From Verrucomicrobiia bacterium (GTDB lineage: Bacteria > Verrucomicrobiota > Verrucomicrobiia > Opitutales > Cerasicoccaceae): a stretch of 64,000 nt of DNA. Each line of letters opens with the position of its first letter. The first letter of the stretch is position 1. The stretch is taken from assembly GCA_030432235.1 (NCBI GenBank), contig JAUIHT010000001.1:1116001-1180000 (forward strand), in the 5' to 3' direction. The notes beneath the pieces are model-generated. The model searched no databases. It was not told the DNA's origin and saw only the letters and a list, made by a program, of their open reading frames with translations. Below are positions 1 through 7,513 of this stretch, piece after piece. The translations under genes were made by a program, and so were the position numbers.

Positions 1-1
1 G

Positions 2-2212
2 CTGGGCATACACTGGGCGCGCGACTACGCAGCCGGGGGCTTGGGCATCGGCGCCAGCCCGCCCAAGGCAAAGGACGGTAACAATTTTCGCACCGTCTAC
101 GATAGAGCCGCCGCCGCAGGTGTCATCGTGTTGCCCTGCATGCAGCGTGGTTTTCACAATGCGGATGGCACCGGGTTCGTTGCGGACTCGAAAATCGAGA
201 AGAGCTACGAGCAACTTGCCAAGGCCTTCCCCGAGATTTCCGTCTGGGAAGTGGAAAACGAGTACGACACACCGCTGGTCAAGATCGGCAAGGACACCGT
301 CGAAGTCTGGGGGCCGATGATTGCGGCTGCGCACAAGGGTCTTGAGGCAAGCGGCACCGGCGCCAAGCTTGCCATGAACGGCCGCGCGGGCATTCACACC
401 GACTTCACGCGTGAGTTACTGGAGTCCGAATACGGCGACGATTTCTCGGTGGTGAACTACCACTATTATACGGGCACGGTGCCTCCGGAAGTCTCCAGCG
501 CCAATATGAACAACGGTGTCGATCCGGGCTATGAAAAGTTCACCTACCTCGACCAACTGCGTATCATCAATCAGCTTGCCCGTGAGCACGGCAAGGAAGC
601 TTGGCTGACCGAGGGTGGCTACGATGTGAAATACGGTCCTGCCGTGGGGGTTGAAAACCAGGCCATTCTTCTGCCGCGCCTCTATCTCACGGCGCGTTGG
701 GCGGGGACGGACAAGATTTTCTGGTACTTCGATCGCGATGTTCGAGGCTCCACGCAGAAGTTTGGTTCCTGTGGACTTTTCGACCTTAGCGGTCATCTGC
801 GTCCTTCGGCGGCTTCTCTGGCTGCGCTATCGGCGCAGACTGCCACCGCGAAGGTGCTTGGTCGCATCGATCTCGGCTCCCCCGATATCTGGTGCCTGGT
901 CTTGGAGAAGGACGAGGGAGGTTATGTTTTACCCGCCTGGACGGTCTCGGAATCCGTACCGCTTCCGGCCGCTCTCAATGGCGCCACGGCTACCTACGAC
1001 ATGTATGGCAACGCGGTGTCGCCAGCTCAGCTCGGGCCACGGATGCACTATTTCCATATGGACGAGCTGCGCGCCGGGTGGTCCGGTATGTTGGCCACCG
1101 CCTTGGTCAGCCCCTCCGTCATGAGTGTACAGCCCGGCGGCTCCGGAACGGTGGCAATCACGCAGCCCGCAGGCTCCGGCATCACCTGGCAGGGCCTGCC
1201 CGAGGGCGTTACCGCGGACGGCCTCACGCTCCAGGTCGCCCAGGATGTGGAAGCAGGGCCTTATCCGGTCCAGCTGGTCGTCAGCGGCGACGGTTGGACG
1301 AAAACGCTGTCGATGGTGCTCGATGTCTCCGCCGTACTGAAGGTGACGCGTGAACCCTTCAAGCCTGGCTCGTCCACGACACTCACATTCAAGGCGCAGG
1401 GGAACCAGCGCGAGGACTGGCGCATCGGCACTACCGCATCCGGCGTGGCTTTCACGCCTGCGCGTTTCAGCCTGAGCCCGGGGCAGACGCAGTCGGTCAG
1501 TGTGGCCGTGCCGCGTGCCCAGACTGCTATCTTCCAGGTCAACCTCACCTCTGCCTCGGGCTTTGGCCAGAGCTTCTGGATGAAGCCGGCGTTGCATGTC
1601 GTGCCGGAAGCCAGTTTCGACGACGCCTCGCCGTTCCCCGGTGAGTGGCCGACTAGAGGTGAGATGTCCGGCGCCAGTTTTTCAAGCACGGATCTGGGGA
1701 AGGACCTGCGTACCCGCTTTGCCTGGTCGCCCGACGGTCTCGCCATGGCTGTTCGTCTGCCTTCGAAAATGCTCCAGTCTGGCAATCCGCAAAATTTCTG
1801 GGAGGGTTCCAACATCGAGTTCTTCATCGCTACCGACCCCGGGGCCGGTAGCGGCTGGAACAAGACCGCGCATCACTTCTACTTCGTCCCTTACAAAGAG
1901 GGAGAGCAGTGGGACCTGGCCTCCGGCGAGTGGAAGCGCAGTGATGCCATCAAGGCAACGATCCGCGACGATGATCGTGTGCAGAAAAAGGCCATCGAAA
2001 CCGGTGACGGCATGGTGCTGATGGCGTACATCCCCGCCGAAGCGTTGAATATGGATCGTCTCCGGCCCGGCGCGGAGTATGCCGTTGCGGTGGCAGTCCG
2101 GCAGGTCGATGCGCCCCTGAATTTCCAAACCGACTACGCCTGGCCCAAACCCAAGGGCGATGGCATTCTCAATGGCGTCGAGGACTGGGGCACCTTTGTC
2201 CTGGGGCCCTGA
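2..2212 (+). CDS. Clan GH-A-like glycoside hydrolase with C-terminal CBM9-like module (5' end outside window)
   Basis: The frame is open from base 2, so the true start and any signal peptide lie upstream; about 736 residues are visible. The first third looks like a (beta/alpha)8 glycosidase of the GH39/GH42/GH5 kind: WEVENEYD (Glu codon 260-262) fits the acid/base and WLTEGGYD (Glu codon 611-613) fits the nucleophile. The middle is beta-rich. The last 190 or so residues resemble a family 9 carbohydrate-binding (DOMON-like) module, with NIEFFIATDP and HHFYFVPYKEG. It probably acts on a polysaccharide outside the cytoplasm; the substrate cannot be read. A LacI regulator follows 59 bp downstream, then a sugar isomerase, suggesting one small sugar locus. 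The GH family assignment is inference from motif spacing. Confidence 0.7.
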   Translation: MGIHWARDYAAGGLGIGASPPKAKDGNNFRTVYDRAAAAGVIVLPCMQRGFHNADGTGFVADSKIEKSYEQLAKAFPEISVWEVENEYDTPLVKIGKDTVEVWGPMIAAAHKGLEASGTGAKLAMNGRAGIHTDFTRELLESEYGDDFSVVNYHYYTGTVPPEVSSANMNNGVDPGYEKFTYLDQLRIINQLAREHGKEAWLTEGGYDVKYGPAVGVENQAILLPRLYLTARWAGTDKIFWYFDRDVRGSTQKFGSCGLFDLSGHLRPSAASLAALSAQTATAKVLGRIDLGSPDIWCLVLEKDEGGYVLPAWTVSESVPLPAALNGATATYDMYGNAVSPAQLGPRMHYFHMDELRAGWSGMLATALVSPSVMSVQPGGSGTVAITQPAGSGITWQGLPEGVTADGLTLQVAQDVEAGPYPVQLVVSGDGWTKTLSMVLDVSAVLKVTREPFKPGSSTTLTFKAQGNQREDWRIGTTASGVAFTPARFSLSPGQTQSVSVAVPRAQTAIFQVNLTSASGFGQSFWMKPALHVVPEASFDDASPFPGEWPTRGEMSGASFSSTDLGKDLRTRFAWSPDGLAMAVRLPSKMLQSGNPQNFWEGSNIEFFIATDPGAGSGWNKTAHHFYFVPYKEGEQWDLASGEWKRSDAIKATIRDDDRVQKKAIETGDGMVLMAYIPAEALNMDRLRPGAEYAVAVAVRQVDAPLNFQTDYAWPKPKGDGILNGVEDWGTFVLGP

Positions 2213-2271
2213 TCACGCCATTCCTTCTCAACCCCATATCCTTGCTTGTCTTGAATACTCTGCTTAATAAC

Positions 2272-3384
2272 ATGGATGAGATGAGCTTTGGAAAGCGTGT
2301 AACGATGAGAGACATCGGTGAAAAAGCCGGCGTCTCCATATCGACCGTTTCCCTTGCCCTTCGTAACGACCCCCGCTTACCCCGGAAAACAATCGAGCGC
2401 GTCCAGAAGGCCGCGGACGAGCTCGGCTACGCGCCCGATCCCTGGCTGTCCTCATTGTCCTCCTACCGCCGTGCGGATGTCCTCGGCGGCCGTAATACCA
2501 CCGTCGCCATTCTCTCGAATTGGGATACGCGCGATGGCTGGCGTGAGGTGCCGACCATCGTCAATTACCACTCGGGTGCGCGGCGGATGGCGTATCAACT
2601 CGGGTACCGCATCGAGGAGTTTTGGGTGAAGGAAAACGGCGGGGAGGCCCGTACGGAGTCCATCCTCTACAATCGTGGCATCAAGGGCGTGCTCTTGTTG
2701 CCGCTGCCGCCCGACGTACTTCACACCAAGTTCGACCTGAGCCGCTTTTCCGTGGTCCAGGTGGGGCAACGCATATCCTGGCCGGTCCTGAACACCGTCA
2801 TACACAATCACTACGGCGCGATGCAGCTGTCGGTGTATCAGTTGCGGACCCTCGGCTACAAGCGCATCGGGTTAGTCATTCCGGAAAAGGTAACGCGCCT
2901 GCACCGCTACAGTTGGCTGGCGGCTTTCCTGGCCAAGCAATACGACTTCACCGAAGAGATGGCCAGGCTCCCGATCCTGCGCACCGATAATCTCACCGAG
3001 AAGGTATTTTTCGAATGGCTGGAGAAGAATCGTTGCGACGTCGTCATCGGAGCCAGTTATAAGCCCTACGAGTACATGCTCAAAGCCGGGATGAAAGTTC
3101 CCGAGGACATCGGCTTTAACTGCCTGTGTATGGAAGATGCGAATGAGAAGGATGTCTCCGGCATTTTCATGAAATCCGAGGCTGCCGGTGGGCAGGCTAT
3201 GAATTTGCTCCATATGCTCATGATGAGTGGCCAGCGTGGCAGTGGCAGCGACCCCATCACGCAGGTGATCGAAGGTGAGTGGTATATGCGCAAGACGCTC
3301 CGCGAGCAGGGCGAGGCCAAGCCTCCTGTGGTGACTCCGGGCAAGCGGTCCACCCGTCGGAAAAAAGCCGCGGTCAGAGCCTAA
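2272..3384 (+). CDS. LacI family transcriptional regulator
   Basis: About 370 residues. The N-terminus carries a clear LacI helix-turn-helix and hinge helix (TMRDIGEKAGVSISTVSLAL, then an ADELGYAP-type segment). A periplasmic-binding-protein-like sensor domain fills the rest (HNHYGAMQLSVYQLRTLGYK; VVIGASYKPYEYML). The tail is basic (GKRSTRRKKAAVRA), longer than in typical LacI proteins. I chose the ATG at 2272; ATG 2281 is equally possible, and a TTG at 2242 is less likely. It sits between a glycosidase and a sugar isomerase on the same strand, so it probably controls them in response to a sugar. The ligand is not visible in the sequence. Confidence 0.9.
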   Translation: MDEMSFGKRVTMRDIGEKAGVSISTVSLALRNDPRLPRKTIERVQKAADELGYAPDPWLSSLSSYRRADVLGGRNTTVAILSNWDTRDGWREVPTIVNYHSGARRMAYQLGYRIEEFWVKENGGEARTESILYNRGIKGVLLLPLPPDVLHTKFDLSRFSVVQVGQRISWPVLNTVIHNHYGAMQLSVYQLRTLGYKRIGLVIPEKVTRLHRYSWLAAFLAKQYDFTEEMARLPILRTDNLTEKVFFEWLEKNRCDVVIGASYKPYEYMLKAGMKVPEDIGFNCLCMEDANEKDVSGIFMKSEAAGGQAMNLLHMLMMSGQRGSGSDPITQVIEGEWYMRKTLREQGEAKPPVVTPGKRSTRRKKAAVRA

Positions 3385-3404
3385 GCCCCGCGCCGGTAAG
3401 AGAG

Positions 3405-3416
3405 CCATTTAAATGG
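3405..3416. promoter_or_regulatory. 12-bp perfect palindrome upstream of sugar isomerase
   Basis: CCATTTAAATGG is a perfect palindrome in the 116-bp gap between the LacI gene and the isomerase. It could be a regulator site, but an AT-centred 12-mer can also occur by chance. No second copy was noticed in the window. Confidence 0.3.
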
Positions 3417-3434
3417 TTGAATGAAATGAAGTCG

Positions 3435-3453
3435 TGCCAACGCGAAGTTGGCA
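3435..3453. promoter_or_regulatory. Inverted repeat TGCCAAC-N5-GTTGGCA (operator or hairpin)
   Basis: TGCCAACGCGAAGTTGGCA has 7-bp perfect arms around a 5-base centre, 48 bp before the isomerase ATG and 51 bp after the LacI stop. There is no T-run on either strand, so a terminator is unlikely. The symmetry and position suit an operator for the adjacent LacI protein; this is inference. Confidence 0.4.
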
Positions 3454-3500
3454 TAGCAAACTGCGTAATCTCTTACTGACATTGTCTACTCCATCCCCTC

Positions 3501-4445
3501 ATGAAGAAGCAGAACTTCGAAAAGAAGAGCAATGCTATCCGGGCCCGTTTCGAGGCGCTCAAAGCCGAGCAACCCAGGCGTTTTGAAAAGCGCTTGAATC
3601 TCTCTTGGAGCAACTGGGGGTTCGGCATGGAGAGCCTGGAGACTTCCGCCAAGAGGCTGCAGGCTGCGGGCGTCACTTTCATCGAGCTGCATGGTAACCA
3701 CTATGGGCCCGATCTTGGCTATGAGCCGAAGGAGACTTTGAAAATCCTCGGGGACCACGGCATCACCGTCGGTGGCATCTGCGGGATGTTCTCCGCGGAC
3801 AACGATCTGGCCAGTAACCGAGGTGTCTGCCGTCAGGCTGCCATCGACTATATCAAACGCGAACTGGATTTCGCCACGGCTGTCGGCGCCTCCTACATGC
3901 TCGTGGTGCCCGGTGCGGTGGGGCGTCCCCAGGCCTATGACGAGTCTGAGTTCGCCCGTAGCGCTGATACCTTGCGACTTTGTGGCGACCTGTTTGTCGA
4001 GCATAACGTGCGTGCGGCCATCGAGCCCATCCGCTCGGCGGAGGTAAGTCTGGTTCACACCATCGCGGACGCGCAGTCCTACATTGAGCGAGTCGGCCAT
4101 CCCGGCATCGGCCACATCAACGGAGACGTTTACCACATGCAGTCGGAGGAGGCCCATATCGGCGAGGCCCTGCTGGTTGCGGACACGCAGTTGGCCAATC
4201 TCCACCTGGCCGACAGTAACCGCTGTGCGCTGGGTGACGGCGCCATGGACCTGGACACGATTATCCGTGCGCTCTACCTGATAGGCTTCAACCGGGACGG
4301 CTGTTATGCCACGCCAGAGCCGCTCGGCCCTGGCGGTGATCCGTATCCGGCTATGTTTGGCATGCCCGATCCTGCCTCACTGGACAGGATGGTACTCGAT
4401 TCGGCAAAGTACTTCCGCGCACGCGAGGAAGCACTGCTGAGTTAG
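3501..4445 (+). CDS. Sugar phosphate isomerase/epimerase-like TIM-barrel protein
   Basis: 314 residues with features of the xylose isomerase-like TIM barrel family (AP endonuclease 2 fold, PF01261). FIELHGNHYGPDLGY lies on an early strand, YMLVVPGAVG mid-barrel, AAIEPIRSAEVS and GHINGDVYHM supply the Glu, Asp and His expected for metal binding, and NLHLADSNRCALGDGAMD closes the barrel. Such proteins interconvert ketoses or process sugar acids and inositols in the cytoplasm; the substrate here is unknown. No signal peptide. It follows the LacI gene and is probably part of the same sugar locus. It faces the PEP-CTERM gene tail to tail. Confidence 0.82.
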   Translation: MKKQNFEKKSNAIRARFEALKAEQPRRFEKRLNLSWSNWGFGMESLETSAKRLQAAGVTFIELHGNHYGPDLGYEPKETLKILGDHGITVGGICGMFSADNDLASNRGVCRQAAIDYIKRELDFATAVGASYMLVVPGAVGRPQAYDESEFARSADTLRLCGDLFVEHNVRAAIEPIRSAEVSLVHTIADAQSYIERVGHPGIGHINGDVYHMQSEEAHIGEALLVADTQLANLHLADSNRCALGDGAMDLDTIIRALYLIGFNRDGCYATPEPLGPGGDPYPAMFGMPDPASLDRMVLDSAKYFRAREEALLS

Positions 4446-4500
4446 GGTGACGTGTGGATACCTGCGACTGGGAAATCGCCATCGGGCGGATGGATTTTCC

Positions 4501-5280
4501 TTAAACCTTGCGGCGGCGCAGACCCAGAATCGCTACCAGCATCAGACCAGCGAAGATGGCGGCGGATTCCTCCGGCTCGGGCACGGTGCTCAGGTTGTTG
4601 GCGAAGAGCGCGTCCTGAGGGTTACCCTCCGTGCTGCCGACGTAGAGCTTGATGCTGCGAGCCACACCGGTGTAGGTGCCCGTGTCAAAGTCGGAGACGC
4701 CACCGCTGCGGGTGATGGACCAGTTGCCGCCACTGACGGTGGTCTGGTCGAACTGGAGGGTGAAGAGCGTATCGTCGCTATAGGTGTCGCCGATGCTGCC
4801 GTTGCCGGTGGTGGCGTTGTTCACCACGTAGTCGTCACCGCCGATATTGAAGTTGAAGATGTTCTCATCGGAGGAGCCACGCAGGTCGATTCCCTTGAAG
4901 CCGTTGCGATAGTTGACCGCCAACTGGACGGAAAAGCTCTGTCCGGCGTCCAGGCCCGCCGGATCGATGAACCGGTAGGCGGTGGCTTCCTGGCCGTTTT
5001 TACCCTCCATGCGGAACGAGACACCGCTGGTATTCAGATTTGGAGGATTATCGCTAAGTGAATCGACGGTATCGATTTCGTGCACGATGTCCGCCGTGTC
5101 CGTGTTCAAGAACCAGACGCCGTAGGCGCCGGGGCCGGTAATGGAGCCGTCCGTGCCGTCCGTCCAGCCTCCGCTGTAGGCGCTGGCACTGGCGTTGTCC
5201 GTGCCTGGAGTCGCCGCGTGTGCGGAAACGGCGAAGACTGAGCCCAGGGCGATGAGGGTGGGGTAGAGTACGTTTTTCAT
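4501..5280 (-). CDS. PEP-CTERM sorting domain-containing secreted protein
   Basis: 259 residues: a signal peptide (MKNVLYPTLIALGSVFAVSAHA), a beta-rich Gly/Asp/Thr-rich body without a recognised enzyme motif, and a typical PEP-CTERM end (VPEPEESAAIF, a hydrophobic helix, then LRRRKV). Members of this class are exported and processed by exosortase, and are often tied to an extracellular matrix; no exosortase gene lies in the window. A TAAACAGTTAA site at 5359-5369 lies 79 bp upstream of the start and matches sites before the alpha-glucan genes, so the protein may be co-regulated and bind glucan. Its function is otherwise unknown. Confidence 0.85.
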   Translation of the reverse strand: MKNVLYPTLIALGSVFAVSAHAATPGTDNASASAYSGGWTDGTDGSITGPGAYGVWFLNTDTADIVHEIDTVDSLSDNPPNLNTSGVSFRMEGKNGQEATAYRFIDPAGLDAGQSFSVQLAVNYRNGFKGIDLRGSSDENIFNFNIGGDDYVVNNATTGNGSIGDTYSDDTLFTLQFDQTTVSGGNWSITRSGGVSDFDTGTYTGVARSIKLYVGSTEGNPQDALFANNLSTVPEPEESAAIFAGLMLVAILGLRRRKV

Positions 5281-5317
5281 GCGATTGAAGGGTTGGTTAA
5301 TGTGATTGATTGCGGTA

Positions 5318-5346
5318 AATATAGACTGTCTCTTTATTACCGGAAA
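5318..5346 (-). promoter_or_regulatory. Tentative promoter of the PEP-CTERM gene
   Basis: On the minus strand TATATT (5318-5323) could be a -10 box, with a poor -35 TTTCCG (5341-5346) 17 bp upstream. The operator-like site 5359-5369 lies directly upstream of this -35. The weak -35 would suit an activated promoter, but the assignment is tentative. Confidence 0.25.
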
Positions 5347-5358
5347 GGGGGTTGGTGT

Positions 5359-5369
5359 TAAACAGTTAA
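5359..5369. promoter_or_regulatory. Putative LacI operator copy 1 (TAAACAGTTAA)
   Basis: This 11-bp core sits within GTTAAACAGTTAAC (5357-5370). It is an odd palindrome centred on one base (AAC-N-GTT with outer GT..AC). It overlaps the stop codon of the GH66-like gene and precedes the PEP-CTERM gene. Three more copies occur at 10008-10018, 10062-10072 and 11929-11939, each before a gene of this cluster. Confidence 0.6.
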
Positions 5370-7513
5370 CTCGCTTCCCGGTAGCGAATGATGACGCTCC
5401 CGTGGACCTGCAACTCCGGCAGCGTCAATCGGACTTGGCCGCGTTCGAACTCGAAGGGCAGCGCTTGAGGTAATTGATACTCGGGGGAGTCGGGTGTCGT
5501 ATAATAGATGGCTTCGGGCTTCAAGCCGGAGGGGAGAGGGATCGTCAGGGTGACTTTGCTGCGGGCCGGGAAATAGGCCGGCACGGCGGCCCAGTCGGGA
5601 TCGTTGCCCACATGAAGTAGTTGTACCGTGATGGCACTATGGTCCGGGGCTTGAAATGCCCGCGTGATGCAGCCCTCGACCGGCACGCGCAGGGGCAGGT
5701 TTTGCACATCGCTTCCATGGGTATAGCGGTAGAGCAGCGCGTCGTGCTGGTAATAGCGCCGCAGCAGGGCCTCGTTTTCCTGGCTCATCGGCTGGTGGTC
5801 CGGGTAGTAGAGGGAGTTAAGCGCGTGCATCGTGCCGGTGGCATCATCCGGCTCTCCTGCCACCATGAGGGAGCCGCCACCGGTCATGGTGGCGCCGAGC
5901 ACACGCGCCAGGGTGACGTGTGGCCAGCTCGTGCGAGTGGGTTGCATGTCCGCCGGATAGAGCTTGAGCACGACGCGCTGGTTGCGGGCCTGGCGATGGT
6001 AATAACAAATGTCGATCAGGGCGCTGAGGCGGCTGGCGTAGGTGCGCCAAATTTCCAGGAAGAGGAAGTCGGTCACCGAGTACATGTTCTCGACGCCGAA
6101 TTCGTTGACGCTGTTGAAGGAGACCAGGCCCTGCGGTTTGATTTCGTGGGTGAGGGTGGTCACGTCCTCGACGTAGTCCTGCAGGACCTCGGCGAGCCGA
6201 TCGCCGTCCCGAGGACTACCGGGAGCGTGGAAGCGCGCCTCACGGCTGTCTCCGTAGGTGTCGATTTCGAAGCCGTCGAAGGCCACATAGTCGTCGCCGT
6301 CCTCGCGCAAGGCTTGCTCGAGCTCGGCGAGGATGTAGCGATGCCAGTCCGAGCCCCGGGCGATGTTCATCAGCCAGAACCATTTTTGCTGCCCCTTCCG
6401 ATCCGCTTCGGCCTCGGTGGTAATGTAGCCGTTGAAGACCTTGGGGCTGCCGCCGGCGTCGGTCATGGGATCGGTCACCGCGCGGTAGATGCTTTCCGAT
6501 GCGGCGTAGGCGGCGATGTAGGCGATAGCCAAAATACTGCGTCGGTGACCGGCCTCGATCTTCGCCTTCACATCCAACGCATTGATGGCGACGTCGAAGG
6601 GTTCGAAACGATAGGCCGGCTCTTCCGGGGCATAGTCGCCGTGCGCGGGAAAGTAGTCGTAGAACTCCACGGCGTTGATGTGCAGGTCCGCCAACATCGC
6701 GGCCTTGGCATCGTAGTTGGCCTGTTCGTCCGGATAGGTGGCGTAGAATCCGTAACGCAGATCGTCGGCCACGTTTTTCAGCACGGAGAGAATCGTCTGA
6801 CCGGATGCGGAGACCTCACCGTTGCGGATCATTTCCACTCGGGCAACATAACCGCCGCTTTGCGCAAAGCCGGGCAGCTTAATGCGATTGACGCCAGTAT
6901 GTGCCGCCTGCGTTGCCTGGTGGATGGTTTCACCGAAGGGCGTGGTGATGGTTGTGCGCAGTTGCGTGCCGTCTGCAAGGTCGTCGTCCAGCTTTGCGAT
7001 GAGCGTGTTGGTCTCACCGGGCCGCACCCAGACGCTTTCCACCGCCAGCGGGAGCGTGTGCTTGGTCCAGGAGGTTGTTTCCGCCGGGCCGGCTTGTTCT
7101 CCGAGGGCCTCCAGGGTGACCGCGGAGTTGCCGTCGGTATCGCGCTCCTGGACGAACGGATCGTTCATCCAGTGGTAGTTTCCGTCGGTGGTTTCGACTA
7201 CGTAGCGGTATTGAAAGCGCTCGCCGGGCAGATCCATATAGGCATACCAGACGCCGGATGGCGCGCGCTGCATGGCGTGCCGGGGATTGTCGATTCTGCC
7301 GTCGTTGTTGTTGGCCCAGTTGTTAAAGGAACCCGCCAGATACACCTGGCTCACGTCGCTATTATCGGGAGGCTCGAAGCGAAACAGCACACTGGGGCCG
7401 TCAACCTGAGGCGGCCCGCCGGATTTCAGCCGCGGCTCGCGGTTGTCTTTTCCAAAAATGACCGTGCCCAGGCATAGAATGAGCCAGCAGACTAAAAACT
7501 TGCGTACTCTCAT
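5366..7513 (-). CDS. GH66-like dextranase/cycloisomaltooligosaccharide glucanotransferase with N-terminal CBM48-like module
   Basis: 715 residues from the ATG at 7513, which gives a proper signal peptide (MRVRKFLVCWLILCLGTVIFG) and overlaps the upstream stop by 4 bp (ATGA). Residues ~30-130 look like a glycogen-binding/CBM48 domain (VYLAGSFNNWANNN, RFQYRYVVET). The catalytic part shows FYDYFPAHGDY, the nucleophile region FDGFEIDTYGD (Asp about 418) and the acid/base region FLFLEIWRTY (Glu about 487), as in GH66. GH66 enzymes cut or cyclise alpha-1,6-glucans outside the cytoplasm. It is translationally coupled to the six-hairpin glycosidase gene before it. The family call rests on these two motifs and on length; substrate is inferred. 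Confidence 0.78.
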   Translation of the reverse strand: MRVRKFLVCWLILCLGTVIFGKDNREPRLKSGGPPQVDGPSVLFRFEPPDNSDVSQVYLAGSFNNWANNNDGRIDNPRHAMQRAPSGVWYAYMDLPGERFQYRYVVETTDGNYHWMNDPFVQERDTDGNSAVTLEALGEQAGPAETTSWTKHTLPLAVESVWVRPGETNTLIAKLDDDLADGTQLRTTITTPFGETIHQATQAAHTGVNRIKLPGFAQSGGYVARVEMIRNGEVSASGQTILSVLKNVADDLRYGFYATYPDEQANYDAKAAMLADLHINAVEFYDYFPAHGDYAPEEPAYRFEPFDVAINALDVKAKIEAGHRRSILAIAYIAAYAASESIYRAVTDPMTDAGGSPKVFNGYITTEAEADRKGQQKWFWLMNIARGSDWHRYILAELEQALREDGDDYVAFDGFEIDTYGDSREARFHAPGSPRDGDRLAEVLQDYVEDVTTLTHEIKPQGLVSFNSVNEFGVENMYSVTDFLFLEIWRTYASRLSALIDICYYHRQARNQRVVLKLYPADMQPTRTSWPHVTLARVLGATMTGGGSLMVAGEPDDATGTMHALNSLYYPDHQPMSQENEALLRRYYQHDALLYRYTHGSDVQNLPLRVPVEGCITRAFQAPDHSAITVQLLHVGNDPDWAAVPAYFPARSKVTLTIPLPSGLKPEAIYYTTPDSPEYQLPQALPFEFERGQVRLTLPELQVHGSVIIRYREAS

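Noticed and set aside
5621-7477. Long open frame (618 codons) on the plus strand opposite the GH66-like gene
   Set aside because: Composition is that of an antisense shadow in GC-rich DNA (Val/Gly/Arg/His-rich, no domain). The minus-strand gene has a signal peptide and catalytic motifs.
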